Positions 26,662 to 35,262 of a stretch of 64,000 nucleotides of DNA are shown here, in pieces. Made by a program: the position numbers and the translations under genes. The notes beneath the pieces are model-generated. The model worked only from the letters and a program-made list of their open reading frames with translations, was not told the DNA's origin and did no database searches. Position 1 is the stretch's first letter. The number at the start of each line of letters is the position of its first letter. Source of the stretch: Pseudomonas xantholysinigenes (GTDB taxonomy: Bacteria; Pseudomonadota; Gammaproteobacteria; Pseudomonadales; Pseudomonadaceae); assembly GCF_014268885.2 (NCBI RefSeq), contig NZ_CP077095.1, forward strand, positions 3,353,501 to 3,417,500. The letters are read 5' to 3'.

Positions 26662-28089
26662 ATGGCCATGATCGAACTGCACGGCATCAGCCTCCACCAC
26701 GCCGGCATGCCCTGTTTCAGTGCCATCGATGCCCGTGTCGAATGGGGGCAACGTATCGCCATCATCGGTGACAACGGCAGCGGCAAGTCGTCCTTGCTGC
26801 GCCTGCTGCACGGCAGCCTGGCGCCCAGCGAGGGCCGCATCGAACGCCACGGTGGCCTGCGCATCGGCCATGTGCCGCAAGTGCTGGACGCCGAGTCGTC
26901 GCTCAGCGGCGGCCAGCGGGTCAACCAGGCGCTGAGCCAGGCCCTGGCCCTGGGGCCTGACCTGCTGCTGCTCGACGAACCGACCAACCACCTGGACGCC
27001 GACAACCGTCGCTCGCTGTCACGCATGCTCGAGCATTTCCCCGGTACCCTGGTGCTGGTCAGCCATGACGTCGCGCTGATGAACCAGACCTGCGACACCC
27101 TGTGGCACTTGCACCAGGGCCACCTGGAGGTCTTCACCGGCAGCTACGCAAACTATATGGCCGAACGCGAGCAGCAACGCGCCGGGCTCAGCAAACGCAT
27201 CGCCGAACTGCGGCGCGCCCGCGATGACAGCCACGACGCACTGATGCAAGAGCAGGCGCGGGCCGCCAACGCCCGCAAACGCGGGGCGAAATCCATCGAA
27301 AACCGCAAGTGGGCGACCGTGCGTTCGCCGACCAAACTGGGCCGCGGCAACACCACCGCTGGTCGCAAGCAGGGGCAGATCCTGCAACAGCAGCGCGAAC
27401 TGAGCGGGCAACTGGCCGAGTTGCGCCCGGAGCCCGTGATCGTTCCGCATTTCCACCTGCCGGCGACCGCGCAATCGTCGCGGCTGCTGGTCCAGGTGCG
27501 CAATGGCAGCATCGGCCACGGCGACATGGCGGTGCTCAGCGGCATAGACCTGCAGTTGGCCGGTGGCGAACGCCTGGCCCTGACCGGTGCCAACGGCAGC
27601 GGCAAATCGACCCTGGCCCGGGCCGTGCTCGGCGACCCCGCCGTGTGGCGCCTGGGCGAGTGGCTGACACCGGCCCCCGACACCATCGGCTACCTCGACC
27701 AGCACTATGCCACCCTGCCGGCCAACGCCAGCGTCCTCGAAGCCTTGGCCCGGCACGTGCCTACCTGGTCACAGGAACAACTGCGCGCGCACCTGGCGAG
27801 CTTTCTGTTTCGCCAGGCGCACGCGGTGCACACCCCGGTGCAGGCGTTGTCCGGTGGCGAGAAGGCACGCCTGGCGCTGGCCTGCATCGCGGCGCGTCCG
27901 CCGCAGTTGCTGATCCTCGACGAGCCGACCAACAATCTCGACCTGCGTACCCGTCGCCACGTGCTGGAGGTGCTCGCCCACTACCCCAATGCGCTACTGG
28001 TGATTTCCCATGACGAAGACTTCCTCGACGGGCTGGATATCAGCCGCCGCTTTCACTGCGCCAGGGGCCACTCGGCCAAGGGCCAGTAG
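26662..28089 (+). CDS. ABC-F family ATPase, compact form
   Basis: A 475-residue soluble protein with two ABC domains and no membrane segment. Domain 1 has Walker A GDNGSGKSS near residue 33, LSGGQ near 80 and LLLLDEPTNHLD near 100. A charged linker (about 160-240) follows. Domain 2 has GANGSGKST near 313, LSGGEK near 400 and LLILDEPTNNLD near 418. ABC-F proteins act on the ribosome; some protect it from antibiotics. In domain 1 the Walker A to LSGGQ distance is short, about 45 residues, so the domain lacks the usual helical arm. AAGGAGG precedes the ATG. Its end overlaps thpR by 37 bp. Confidence 0.85.
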   Translation: MAMIELHGISLHHAGMPCFSAIDARVEWGQRIAIIGDNGSGKSSLLRLLHGSLAPSEGRIERHGGLRIGHVPQVLDAESSLSGGQRVNQALSQALALGPDLLLLDEPTNHLDADNRRSLSRMLEHFPGTLVLVSHDVALMNQTCDTLWHLHQGHLEVFTGSYANYMAEREQQRAGLSKRIAELRRARDDSHDALMQEQARAANARKRGAKSIENRKWATVRSPTKLGRGNTTAGRKQGQILQQQRELSGQLAELRPEPVIVPHFHLPATAQSSRLLVQVRNGSIGHGDMAVLSGIDLQLAGGERLALTGANGSGKSTLARAVLGDPAVWRLGEWLTPAPDTIGYLDQHYATLPANASVLEALARHVPTWSQEQLRAHLASFLFRQAHAVHTPVQALSGGEKARLALACIAARPPQLLILDEPTNNLDLRTRRHVLEVLAHYPNALLVISHDEDFLDGLDISRRFHCARGHSAKGQ

Positions 28090-28598
28090 CGGCCCTTGCG
28101 CGACTCGTACAGGGTGAAGTGCCGCGCCGTCAGGAAGAACTCCGGTGCCTCACCGGCTTCCGGCAACTGGCCGCGAAAATCCCGCGACAGGGTCAGGTGT
28201 GGCCGGTACTCGCGGGTCGGCGCCGCGATACCGAGCGGCAACAACGCCTGGTGCAGGGCATACACCAACTGACGCAAGGCGACGGGCGCCTGCTCGGGCT
28301 CCAGCACCAGCGCATCGGCACGCGGCCACACCTGCATGCGGTCCAGCACCAGCCGCAGTGGCGCCTGCGGCAGTGTCAACCGGTCGACCGCGGCGCAGAT
28401 CGACGAGACCTGCCCCGCATCGACATCGCCCAGAGACACCAGGGTGACATGGAAGTTCTCCGCCGGCACCGGCCTGCCGCTGCGCAGGCTCAAGCTCCGC
28501 CGCCATTGCGCCAGGGCCCGGCACTGGGCATCTACGACCGGCAAGGCGAAGAACAGGCGTTTGAAGGGCGCCCCGCTCGGGCGTGTGTCCTGGACCAT
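28053..28598 (-). CDS. thpR: RNA 2',3'-cyclic phosphodiesterase ThpR
   Basis: A 181-residue 2H phosphodiesterase (LigT/ThpR family) that opens 2',3'-cyclic phosphates and can join RNA 2'-5'. Both HxTx motifs are visible: HVTL in NFHVTLVSLG near residue 43 and HLTL in YRPHLTLSRD near 130. AAGGAG lies before the ATG at 28598. It is convergent with the ABC-F gene, overlapping its end. Confidence 0.88.
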   Translation of the reverse strand: MVQDTRPSGAPFKRLFFALPVVDAQCRALAQWRRSLSLRSGRPVPAENFHVTLVSLGDVDAGQVSSICAAVDRLTLPQAPLRLVLDRMQVWPRADALVLEPEQAPVALRQLVYALHQALLPLGIAAPTREYRPHLTLSRDFRGQLPEAGEAPEFFLTARHFTLYESRKGRYWPLAEWPLAQ

Positions 28599-28813
28599 GT
28601 CCTGCTCCTTGGCTGCGGATCGAAGGGTCGAGTGTAGCGCCCTGGCCATGGGAAAAGCCTGCAAGGGCTGTTGAATCGTTTACGCAACCCGTAGGCCATC
28701 CCACCTAAGTCGTGTGGATTTGTCGTAACAATAGGTACAAACCCGGCCCACGATTGTTTATGCTGGCGGGCTTACGCCATGGCGCATGGCCATTTTTCGA
28801 CAAGTAAACGTCC

Positions 28814-29713
28814 ATGAAAATTGCACTCGTACTGATCTTCGTACTCTCGATCGCCTATGTTCACCTGCGCGGTCGGGTTCGCCACAAACTGACCCGCCAG
28901 CTGGGCGACCACTCCAGCTTCCTGGCGCCGGTCAACGCCTTCCTCTACCTGTTCTCCAAGCACCCGGCCAAACCGTACCTGCCCGTGGAAGCGTTCCCCG
29001 AGCTGAAGGTGCTGCAGGACCACTGGCAGGAAATCCGCGCCGAAGGCCAACAGCTGCTGCAAGCCGGTGAAATCAAGAAATCCGACAACTACGACGATGT
29101 CGGCTTCAACTCGTTCTTCAAGACCGGCTGGAAGCGCTTCTACCTGAAGTGGTACGGCGAGAGCCACCCTTCGGCGATGACCCTGTGCCCGCGCACCACT
29201 GAACTGCTGCAAGGCATCGGCTCGGTCAAGGCGGCGATGTTCGCTACCCTGCCGCCAGGCGCCAAGCTGGTGCGCCACCGCGACCCATACGCCGGCTCCT
29301 ACCGCTACCACCTGGGCCTGGATACCCCCAACGATGACGGCTGCTACATCGACGTCGACGGAGAGAAGTACTCCTGGCGCGACGGCGAAGGCGTGGTGTT
29401 CGACGAGACCTACATCCACTACGCGGCCAACACCACCGAGCACAACCGCATCATCCTGTTCTGCGACGTCGAGCGCCCGCTCAAGTACCGCTGGGCGAGC
29501 GCCTTCAACCGCTGGTTCAGCCGCAACGTCATGGCCGCCGCCGCCGCGCCCAACGACGCCAGCGACAAGACCGGCGGCATCAACCGCCTGTTCACCCGCA
29601 TCTACAAGATTCGTGAACGCGGCAAGGCCATGAAAAAGCGCAACCGCACCCGCTACTACCTGGAAAAGTGGGCCGTGGTCGCGGCGCTGGTACTGGTCTT
29701 CATCTACATCTGA
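28814..29713 (+). CDS. lpxO: Lipid A 2-hydroxylase LpxO-like (aspartyl/asparaginyl beta-hydroxylase)
   Basis: A 299-residue iron/2-oxoglutarate dioxygenase. Membrane segments lie at both ends: residues 3-18 and about 284-299. The catalytic core includes the HxD iron motif RHRDPYAG near residue 157, the RYHLGL 2-oxoglutarate-binding region, and a distal histidine in TEHNRIILFCDVERP. LpxO adds a 2-hydroxyl group to a lipid A acyl chain; closely related paralogues exist in Pseudomonas, so the exact substrate is not certain. The ribosome binding site is weak. Confidence 0.88.
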   Translation: MKIALVLIFVLSIAYVHLRGRVRHKLTRQLGDHSSFLAPVNAFLYLFSKHPAKPYLPVEAFPELKVLQDHWQEIRAEGQQLLQAGEIKKSDNYDDVGFNSFFKTGWKRFYLKWYGESHPSAMTLCPRTTELLQGIGSVKAAMFATLPPGAKLVRHRDPYAGSYRYHLGLDTPNDDGCYIDVDGEKYSWRDGEGVVFDETYIHYAANTTEHNRIILFCDVERPLKYRWASAFNRWFSRNVMAAAAAPNDASDKTGGINRLFTRIYKIRERGKAMKKRNRTRYYLEKWAVVAALVLVFIYI

Positions 29714-29727
29714 TCGCCCTGCGCAAA

Positions 29728-29755
29728 CCGGCTCCTACCCGCGCGTAGGAGCCGG
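29728..29755. terminator. Hairpin after lpxO (perfect 11-bp stem)
   Basis: CCGGCTCCTAC and GTAGGAGCCGG pair perfectly around CCGCGC, 15 bp after the lpxO stop. There is no T-run, so it may be a REP-derived hairpin or a rho-dependent end. Confidence 0.55.
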
Positions 29756-29855
29756 CCTTGCCGGCGACCTTCGCGTCGCCCCTGTCCCGCCTCCCGAACA
29801 GCCCACTTTCGACTAGCCTGAAAGCTCCTGTTGCCAACCTGACAAGGTGAACACG

Positions 29856-30200
29856 ATGAGCATGATGGACTGGGACGCCTACCGTAAGCAGTTGATGGCC
29901 GGCATCGGCGATCTCAAGCACCTTTCTCCCGATACCGTGGCCGGTTACATGACCGCCAGCGGTGCCGGCGCCAAGACCAACCACCTCGATGCCAAGACCC
30001 GCGAACTGATCTCCCTGGCCGTGGCTGTCACCACCCGCTGCGACGGCTGCATCGCCGTGCATTCGCAGCAGGCGGTCAAGCACGGCGCCACCCGCGAGGA
30101 AATCGCCGAGGCCCTGGGCGTGGCGGTGGCGATGAACGCTGGCGCCGCGCTGGTCTACTCGGCCCGGGCCCTGGATGCCGTGGGCAAGTCCGGCGCCTGA
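29856..30200 (+). CDS. AhpD-like carboxymuconolactone decarboxylase family protein
   Basis: A 114-residue protein of the CMD/AhpD family, with the CxxC motif in TTRCDGCIAVH near residue 57 and the following histidine. It probably forms oligomers with peroxidase-like redox activity. GACAAGG lies eight bases before the ATG at 29856, which is preferred over the in-frame GTG at 29847. Substrate unknown. Confidence 0.85.
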   Translation: MSMMDWDAYRKQLMAGIGDLKHLSPDTVAGYMTASGAGAKTNHLDAKTRELISLAVAVTTRCDGCIAVHSQQAVKHGATREEIAEALGVAVAMNAGAALVYSARALDAVGKSGA

Positions 30201-30278
30201 CCCGGCCAGGCGTCGCCGCCCTTGCGCGGCGGCGCCGCGCCGCCCAGACTGAGCGGCTCAGTACCCGCAGGAACCGCC

Positions 30279-30848
30279 ATGATCCAGATCCGCCCCATGA
30301 CCCCGGAAGATTTCCAACGCTTCTGGCCCACCTTCCAGGCCATTGTCCAGGCCCGCCAGACCTACGCCTTCGACCCCGGGCTCGACCTCGAGCGCGCCCG
30401 CGCGCTGTGGCTGGAAACACCGCTGCGCACGCTGGTGGCCGAGGAAGACGGCGAACTGCTCGGCTCGTACTTTCTCAAGGCCAATGCCGGCGGCCCCGGC
30501 GCGCATGTGGGCAACTGCGGCTACATGGTCGGCGAATCTGCCCGAGGTCGCGGCGTGGCCCGGTTGATGTGCGAGCACTCGCAGAAACTCGCCCGCCAGG
30601 AGGGCTTCCTGGCCCTGCAGTTCAACTCGGTGGTGGCGACCAACGAAGTGGCCGTGGCGCTGTGGCACAAGCTTGGCTTCGACACCGTCGGGCGCTTGCC
30701 CAAGGCCTATCGCCATGCCGAACTGGGCCTGGTGGACTGCCTGGTGATGTACAAGTGGCTGGCCGACGAACCGGTGGTGGAAAAACCGCCACTGCTGATT
30801 GGCCGCAAGAACATCGAGGCGCGGGTGTCGCGTCGGCGCGGTCGCTGA
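30279..30848 (+). CDS. GNAT-family N-acetyltransferase
   Basis: A 189-residue acetyltransferase; MIQIRPMTPEDF begins the GNAT fold and VGESARGRGVARLMCEHS near residue 85 is the acetyl-CoA motif. KLGFDTVGRLPKAYRH near 130 is the usual C-terminal strand. It starts 78 bp after the AhpD-like gene; co-transcription is possible but unproven. Confidence 0.87.
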   Translation: MIQIRPMTPEDFQRFWPTFQAIVQARQTYAFDPGLDLERARALWLETPLRTLVAEEDGELLGSYFLKANAGGPGAHVGNCGYMVGESARGRGVARLMCEHSQKLARQEGFLALQFNSVVATNEVAVALWHKLGFDTVGRLPKAYRHAELGLVDCLVMYKWLADEPVVEKPPLLIGRKNIEARVSRRRGR

Positions 30849-30874
30849 TCGACACAGCACATGGCACCGCATTG

Positions 30875-30925
30875 CCTGCTTCGTGGCGGTTCGACGCCCC
30901 GATCAATCCGCTGCCACAGGGGCAG
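30875..30925. repeat. Degenerate REP element
   Basis: GCCTGCTTCGTGGCGGTTCG through CCGCTGCCACAGGGGCAGCGC resembles a decayed REP palindrome, upstream of the riboswitch. Confidence 0.45.
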
Positions 30926-31003
30926 CGCATGGTATGAGTCACAGAGGCGCCATTCACTCAAACGATTGACTCCCTGGCGCTTCGATGGTCAGATGCGCGC
31001 CAG

Positions 31004-31184
31004 TTTCAGGTGCCCTGCGCCGCCGCGCGCAAGGTGAAACGGGAAGCCGGTGAGTCGTCCCCACGACAAGTCCGGCGCTGCCCCCGCAACGGTAAGCGAG
31101 CGAACCCTTCGACAGACCACTGTGCCTCGGCATGGGAAGGTGAAGGCTTCACGACCCTCGCAAGCCCGGAGACCGGCCTGAGGC
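31004..31184 (+). ncRNA. Cobalamin riboswitch aptamer
   Basis: Conserved AdoCbl-riboswitch pieces appear in order: TTTCAGGTGCCCTG at the P1 5' side, ACGGGAAGCCGGTGAGTC, GCTGCCCCCGCAACGGTAAG, the B12-box-like GACCACTG, GGGAAGG, and CGCAAGCCCGGAGACC, ending in CCTGAGG which can pair back to TCAGG. This order and spacing fit the Rfam cobalamin family (RF00174). The TonB receptor gene is downstream on the same strand. Confidence 0.93.
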
Positions 31185-31205
31185 TTCACTTGGCAACCCG
31201 CGGTG

Positions 31206-31241
31206 GGCGGGCGCAGGCCGGTATCCGCGTGCGCGCCTGCC
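31206..31241 (+). promoter_or_regulatory. Candidate riboswitch expression-platform hairpin
   Basis: GGCGGGCGC (31206-31214) can pair with GCGCCTGCC (31233-31241), including one G-U pair, 22 bp after the aptamer. No T-run follows, so control would be by translation or rho-dependent rather than by an intrinsic terminator. The start codon is 64 bases further on. Confidence 0.4.
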
Positions 31242-31305
31242 TACGCGGTTCGCCTTTGCGTGTTCTTCCACCGGGATCCATTCATTCCTGCAGCAGTGGA
31301 ACGAC

Positions 31306-33426
31306 ATGTCCCGATTCAACAAGCTTCACACCCTGGCGGCGTGCCTCGCCGTCTCGATCCCGGCCCTGGCCGATGAACAGCCCGGTAGCCTCACCCTGCC
31401 CTCCACGGCGATCACCGACAACCGCGACCCGCAGGTGGTCGACCTGGCCACCCCAACCCAGGCCGGCTCGCGCCTGAACCTCAGCGCCCTGGAAACACCG
31501 GCCAGCACCAGCACGCTGAGCGAAGCGCAGATCCTCGGGCGCAACAACCAGACCGTGCAGGATGCCGTGACCCGCTCACCGGGCATCACCTTCATCGGCA
31601 CGCCGGGCGACGGTGGCACCGGCCTGTCGGCCCGCGGCTTCAGCGGCCAGAGCTCGGTGATGACCCTGTTCGATGGCTCGCGCCTGTACGCCGGCGCCGG
31701 CACCCTGACCTACCCGGTCGACCCGTGGATGGTCGAGCGCATCGATGTAATCCGCGGCCCGGCTTCGGTGCTATATGGCGAAGGCGCCACTGGCGCGGTG
31801 GTCAACGTGATCCCGAAAAAGCCTTTCGACGGCGACATCCGCAACCACCTGCGCCTGGGCTACGGTTCCTGGGACCGCCAGCAGCTGGGCCTGGACAGCG
31901 GTGGCAGCCTGAGCGAACGCCTGAGCTACCGGCTCACCCTCAACCAGCAGGCCAGCAACGGCTGGGTCGACCGCACCGACTCGCGCAGCCTGGCGCTGTC
32001 GGCCGCGCTGCGTTTCGACGCCACCGACGACCTGAGCTTCACCTTGTCCCACGAGCGCGGCGACGCGCAGCCGGCCAACTACTACGGCACCCCACTGATC
32101 GACGGCCACCTGCGCGGCAGCCTGCGCAAGAAGAACTACAACGTCAGCAACGACCAGCAGCGCTACCACGACGAGTGGACGCGGCTGAACAGCGACTGGC
32201 AGATCAACGACAGCCTCAGCGCCAGCAACCAGCTGTACTACATCAAGAGCCGCCGCCACTGGCGCAATGCCGAGGAGTACGCCTGGGATGCCGACAGCGG
32301 GTTGGTCGGGCGCGCCAGCTTCCTGGAAATCAAGCACAACCAGGAACAGATCGGCGACCGCCAGAGCTTCACCTTCGATCACGCGCTGTTCGGCCTGGCC
32401 AGCAAGACCGTGGTCGGGGCGGAGTACAACAAGATTCGCTTCAATGTCGACAGCAACTCGCCCTACAACGACGACGGCAGTGACCCACTCGACCCTTGGC
32501 AGCCCACCCCCGGCGGTTTCCACAGTGGCTCGCCGCTGCGCCCGCAGATGCTGTCCAAAACCAGCACCTTTGCGCTTTTCGCCGAAAACCGAACGCAACT
32601 CACCGAGCGCCTGTCGTTGGTGACCGGCGTGCGCCGCGACCAGAACCATATCGATCGCGACAACCTCGTCGACGGCACCCGCAACGACCGCAGCCTGCGC
32701 GGCGGTAACTGGCGCGCTGGGCTGGTGTTCGCGGCCACCGACGATCTGTCGTTGTACGGCCAGTACTCCACCAGCGAGGACGGCGTCGGCGACCTGCTGA
32801 CCCTGCGACCGGAAGACCGCCTGGAACTGACCGAAGCCAAGCAGACCGAACTGGGCTTGAAACAGCGCTTCTGGGACGGACGTGGCGAGTGGACGCTGGC
32901 GGCGTACCACATCGTCAAGAAGAAGTTGCCGGTCTATGACGTGGTCTCCAAGCGCAGCCAGCAAGCCGGCCAGCAGACTTCCGATGGGCTCGAAGCGAGC
33001 CTGGAATTGGCATTGGGCAACCAGTGGCAGGTGTCGGCCAACGCCGCGTTGGTGCGGGCCAAGTACGATGATTTCCTGCAACGCAGCGGTGGCGTTGTCT
33101 ACGACCGAGCCGGCAATCGCCCGCAAGATGTCCCGCACCGAACCGCCAACCTGTGGTTGAGCAAAGGCTTCGGCCAGGCGGTCGACGCCGGCATCGGCCT
33201 GCGCTATGTGGACGCACGCTACACCAGTGCCGCCAACGACGCCCAGGTACCGGGCTACACCGTGGTCGACGCCAACCTCGGCTGGCAAGTGCTGCCCGAT
33301 GTGCGCCTGGGCCTGCAACTGAACAATCTGTTCGACCGCCAGTACGCCCAGTCCAGCTACAGCGGCGAGCAATGGTTGCTGGGCGCGCCGCGGTCGTATT
33401 TCGCCACGCTGGACTACAGCTTCTAA
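31306..33426 (+). CDS. TonB-dependent receptor under cobalamin riboswitch control
   Basis: A 706-residue outer-membrane receptor: signal peptide at about residues 1-22 (ending PALA), plug domain at about 60-165 (QDAVTRSPGITF; RIDVIRGPASVLYGEGATGAVVNV) and a beta-barrel ending in a C-terminal phenylalanine (SYFATLDYSF). The plug resembles siderophore-type receptors, and the length exceeds that of BtuB (about 600), so this is not an ordinary BtuB. The riboswitch strongly implies a link to corrinoid or vitamin B12 uptake, or to a compound spared by it. No cob or btu gene is adjacent in this window. The ribosome binding site before the ATG is weak (TGGAA). Confidence 0.9.
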   Translation: MSRFNKLHTLAACLAVSIPALADEQPGSLTLPSTAITDNRDPQVVDLATPTQAGSRLNLSALETPASTSTLSEAQILGRNNQTVQDAVTRSPGITFIGTPGDGGTGLSARGFSGQSSVMTLFDGSRLYAGAGTLTYPVDPWMVERIDVIRGPASVLYGEGATGAVVNVIPKKPFDGDIRNHLRLGYGSWDRQQLGLDSGGSLSERLSYRLTLNQQASNGWVDRTDSRSLALSAALRFDATDDLSFTLSHERGDAQPANYYGTPLIDGHLRGSLRKKNYNVSNDQQRYHDEWTRLNSDWQINDSLSASNQLYYIKSRRHWRNAEEYAWDADSGLVGRASFLEIKHNQEQIGDRQSFTFDHALFGLASKTVVGAEYNKIRFNVDSNSPYNDDGSDPLDPWQPTPGGFHSGSPLRPQMLSKTSTFALFAENRTQLTERLSLVTGVRRDQNHIDRDNLVDGTRNDRSLRGGNWRAGLVFAATDDLSLYGQYSTSEDGVGDLLTLRPEDRLELTEAKQTELGLKQRFWDGRGEWTLAAYHIVKKKLPVYDVVSKRSQQAGQQTSDGLEASLELALGNQWQVSANAALVRAKYDDFLQRSGGVVYDRAGNRPQDVPHRTANLWLSKGFGQAVDAGIGLRYVDARYTSAANDAQVPGYTVVDANLGWQVLPDVRLGLQLNNLFDRQYAQSSYSGEQWLLGAPRSYFATLDYSF

Positions 33427-33470
33427 GGCCACGGCCTCGAACCCTCGCCATGCGATATTGCAGGCAAACC

Positions 33471-34080
33471 TGGCACCAGCTACGCCGGTGTTCGCGGCTG
33501 AAGCCGCTCCCACAGCAACCGCGCCGGTTTCATGGCATGCACCACACCTGTGGGAGCGGGCTTACCCGCGAACCAAGCGACGCGGTGCCTGGCACCGGCT
33601 ACGCCGGTGTTCGCGGCTGAAGCCGCTCCCACAGGGACCGCGCCGGCATCAAGCCATGCGCTACACCTGTGGGAGCGGGTTTACCCGCGAACCAAGCGAC
33701 GCGGTGCCTGGCACCGGCTGCGCCGGTTTCATGGCATGCACCACACCTGTGGGAGCGGGCTTACCCGCGAACCAAGCGACGCGGTGCCTGGCACCGGCTT
33801 TGCCGGTGTTCGCGGCTGAAGCCGCTCCCACAGCGACCGCGCCGACCTCAAGGCATGCACCACACCTGTGGGAGCGGGTTTACCCGCGAACCAAGCGACG
33901 CGGTGCCTGGCACCGGCTGCGCCGGTGTTCGCGGCTGAAGCCGCTCCCACAGCGACCGCGCTGGTTTCATGGCATGCACCACACCTGTGGGAGCGGGTTT
34001 ACCCGCGAAGCAAGCGACGCGGTGCCTGGCACCGGCTATGCCGGTGTTCGCGGCTGAAGCCGCTCCCACAGCGACCGCGC
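33471..34080. repeat. Tandem REP/BIME array, five left palindromes, 119-bp period
   Basis: CCTGTGGGAGCGGG begins units at 33547, 33666, 33746, 33865 and 33984, giving spacings of 119, 80, 119 and 119 bp. Each full unit has a left palindrome (GGGTTTACCCGCGAA), a linker with ACCGGCT..GCCGGT, and an inverted palindrome (GCGGCTGAAGCCGCTCCCAC). A partial unit precedes the first. The second unit lacks 39 bp. The array fills the gap after the receptor gene; 34081-34263 shows only sequence upstream of yghU. Confidence 0.92.
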
Positions 34081-34263
34081 TAGCTTTAACAGATGCCTCG
34101 AGCGCTTGGCGGGATTGCTTTCACAGCTGATGCCACCTGTAAATCCTCGCCGTTCGATATCCGTTATGCATCGATTGCATTTGTCCCCCGCGCCGAACCC
34201 ATGGCATGAATGCAGGTCCACGCCTTTACTTGGCCGCATTCCGCCTACCAGGAGATTCCGCGC

Positions 34264-35103
34264 ATGAGCAAGCCCGAGTACATTCCGCCCAAGGTCTGGA
34301 CCCACCAGGCCCCCTCCGGAGGCCAGTTCGCCAGCATCAACCGTCCGGTCGCCGGCCCCACCCACGACAAGCCGCTGCCGGTCGGCAAACAGCCACTGCA
34401 GCTCTACTCGCTGGCCACGCCCAACGGCGTCAAGGTCACCATCCTCCTGGAGGAACTGCTCGCCCTCGGGCACGTCGGCGCCGAGTACGACGCCTGGTTG
34501 ATCCGCATCGGCGACGGCGATCAGTTCGGCAGCGGCTTCGTCGGGATCAACCCGAACTCGAAGATCCCCGCCCTGCTCGACAACAGCGTCGAACCGCCGG
34601 TGCGGGTATTCGAGTCCGGCTCGATCCTGCTGTACCTGGCCGAGAAGTTCGGCGCCTTCCTGCCCAAGGCCCCGGCCGCGCGTACCGAGAGCCTGAACTG
34701 GCTGTTCTGGCAGATGGGCTCGGCGCCCTACCTGGGCGGCGGTTTCGGCCATTTCTATGTGTATGCGCCAGAGAAATTCGAATACGCCATCAACCGTTTC
34801 ACCATGGAAGCCAAGCGCCAGCTCGATGTGCTCGACCGACGCCTGGCCGAAAGCACCTACCTGGGCGGCGACGAATACAGCATCGCCGACATCGCCGTCT
34901 GGCCCTGGTATGGCCAGCTGGTGCGCGGCAACCTGTACGGCGCCGCCGAGTTCCTCGCGGTGGATGAATACCGCCATGTGCAACGCTGGGCCGAACTCAT
35001 TGCCCAACGCCCAGCCGTGCAGCGCGGCACCCGGGTCAACCGCACCTGGGGCGACGAAGCCAGCCAGGTGCCAGAGCGTCATTCAGCCACAGACCTGGAC
35101 TGA
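34264..35103 (+). CDS. yghU: Glutathione S-transferase, YghU-like
   Basis: A 279-residue cytoplasmic protein of the Nu-class GST (YghU/YfcG-related) family, with disulfide-reductase activity in E. coli. The N-terminal MSKPEYIPPKVWTHQAPSGG extension, YSLATPNGVKVTILLEELL of the thioredoxin fold, and ESGSILLYLAEKFG are family marks. GGAGATTCCGC precedes the ATG at 34264; a longer open frame starts at 34210. It stands alone. Confidence 0.9.
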   Translation: MSKPEYIPPKVWTHQAPSGGQFASINRPVAGPTHDKPLPVGKQPLQLYSLATPNGVKVTILLEELLALGHVGAEYDAWLIRIGDGDQFGSGFVGINPNSKIPALLDNSVEPPVRVFESGSILLYLAEKFGAFLPKAPAARTESLNWLFWQMGSAPYLGGGFGHFYVYAPEKFEYAINRFTMEAKRQLDVLDRRLAESTYLGGDEYSIADIAVWPWYGQLVRGNLYGAAEFLAVDEYRHVQRWAELIAQRPAVQRGTRVNRTWGDEASQVPERHSATDLD

Positions 35104-35104
35104 G

Positions 35105-35150
35105 CCTGGAGCGGCCTTGCCGAGGCTTCGGACCGACAAGGCCGCGCGGC
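35105..35150. repeat. Short inverted repeat, terminator-like
   Basis: GCGGCCTTGCCGAGG..CCGACAAGGCCGC after yghU can fold into a hairpin of about ten pairs. It resembles a relict REP; no T-run is present. Confidence 0.4.
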
Positions 35151-35262
35151 CAGAATGCCGCGCTGCAACGAAGCATTTCCCCACTGCATGCCTGCGCCCC
35201 TCGGGACCTTCTTGCTACACTCGCCGCCATGATTTTTCCACCTGCACAACTGTGGTGACAGC

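Noticed and set aside
31771..33513. 580-codon minus-strand frame opposite the TonB receptor
   Set aside because: No recognisable domain; antisense of a clear receptor gene.
33471..34080. CRISPR-like regular spacing
   Set aside because: The period is 119 bp and the whole unit, including the would-be spacers, is repeated. Spacers are not unique and no cas gene is near.
33458..34083. Several open frames inside the REP array with repeated CTTPVGAGLP-like peptides
   Set aside because: They arise from translating the 119-bp repeat; no ribosome binding sites and no selection for coding are visible.
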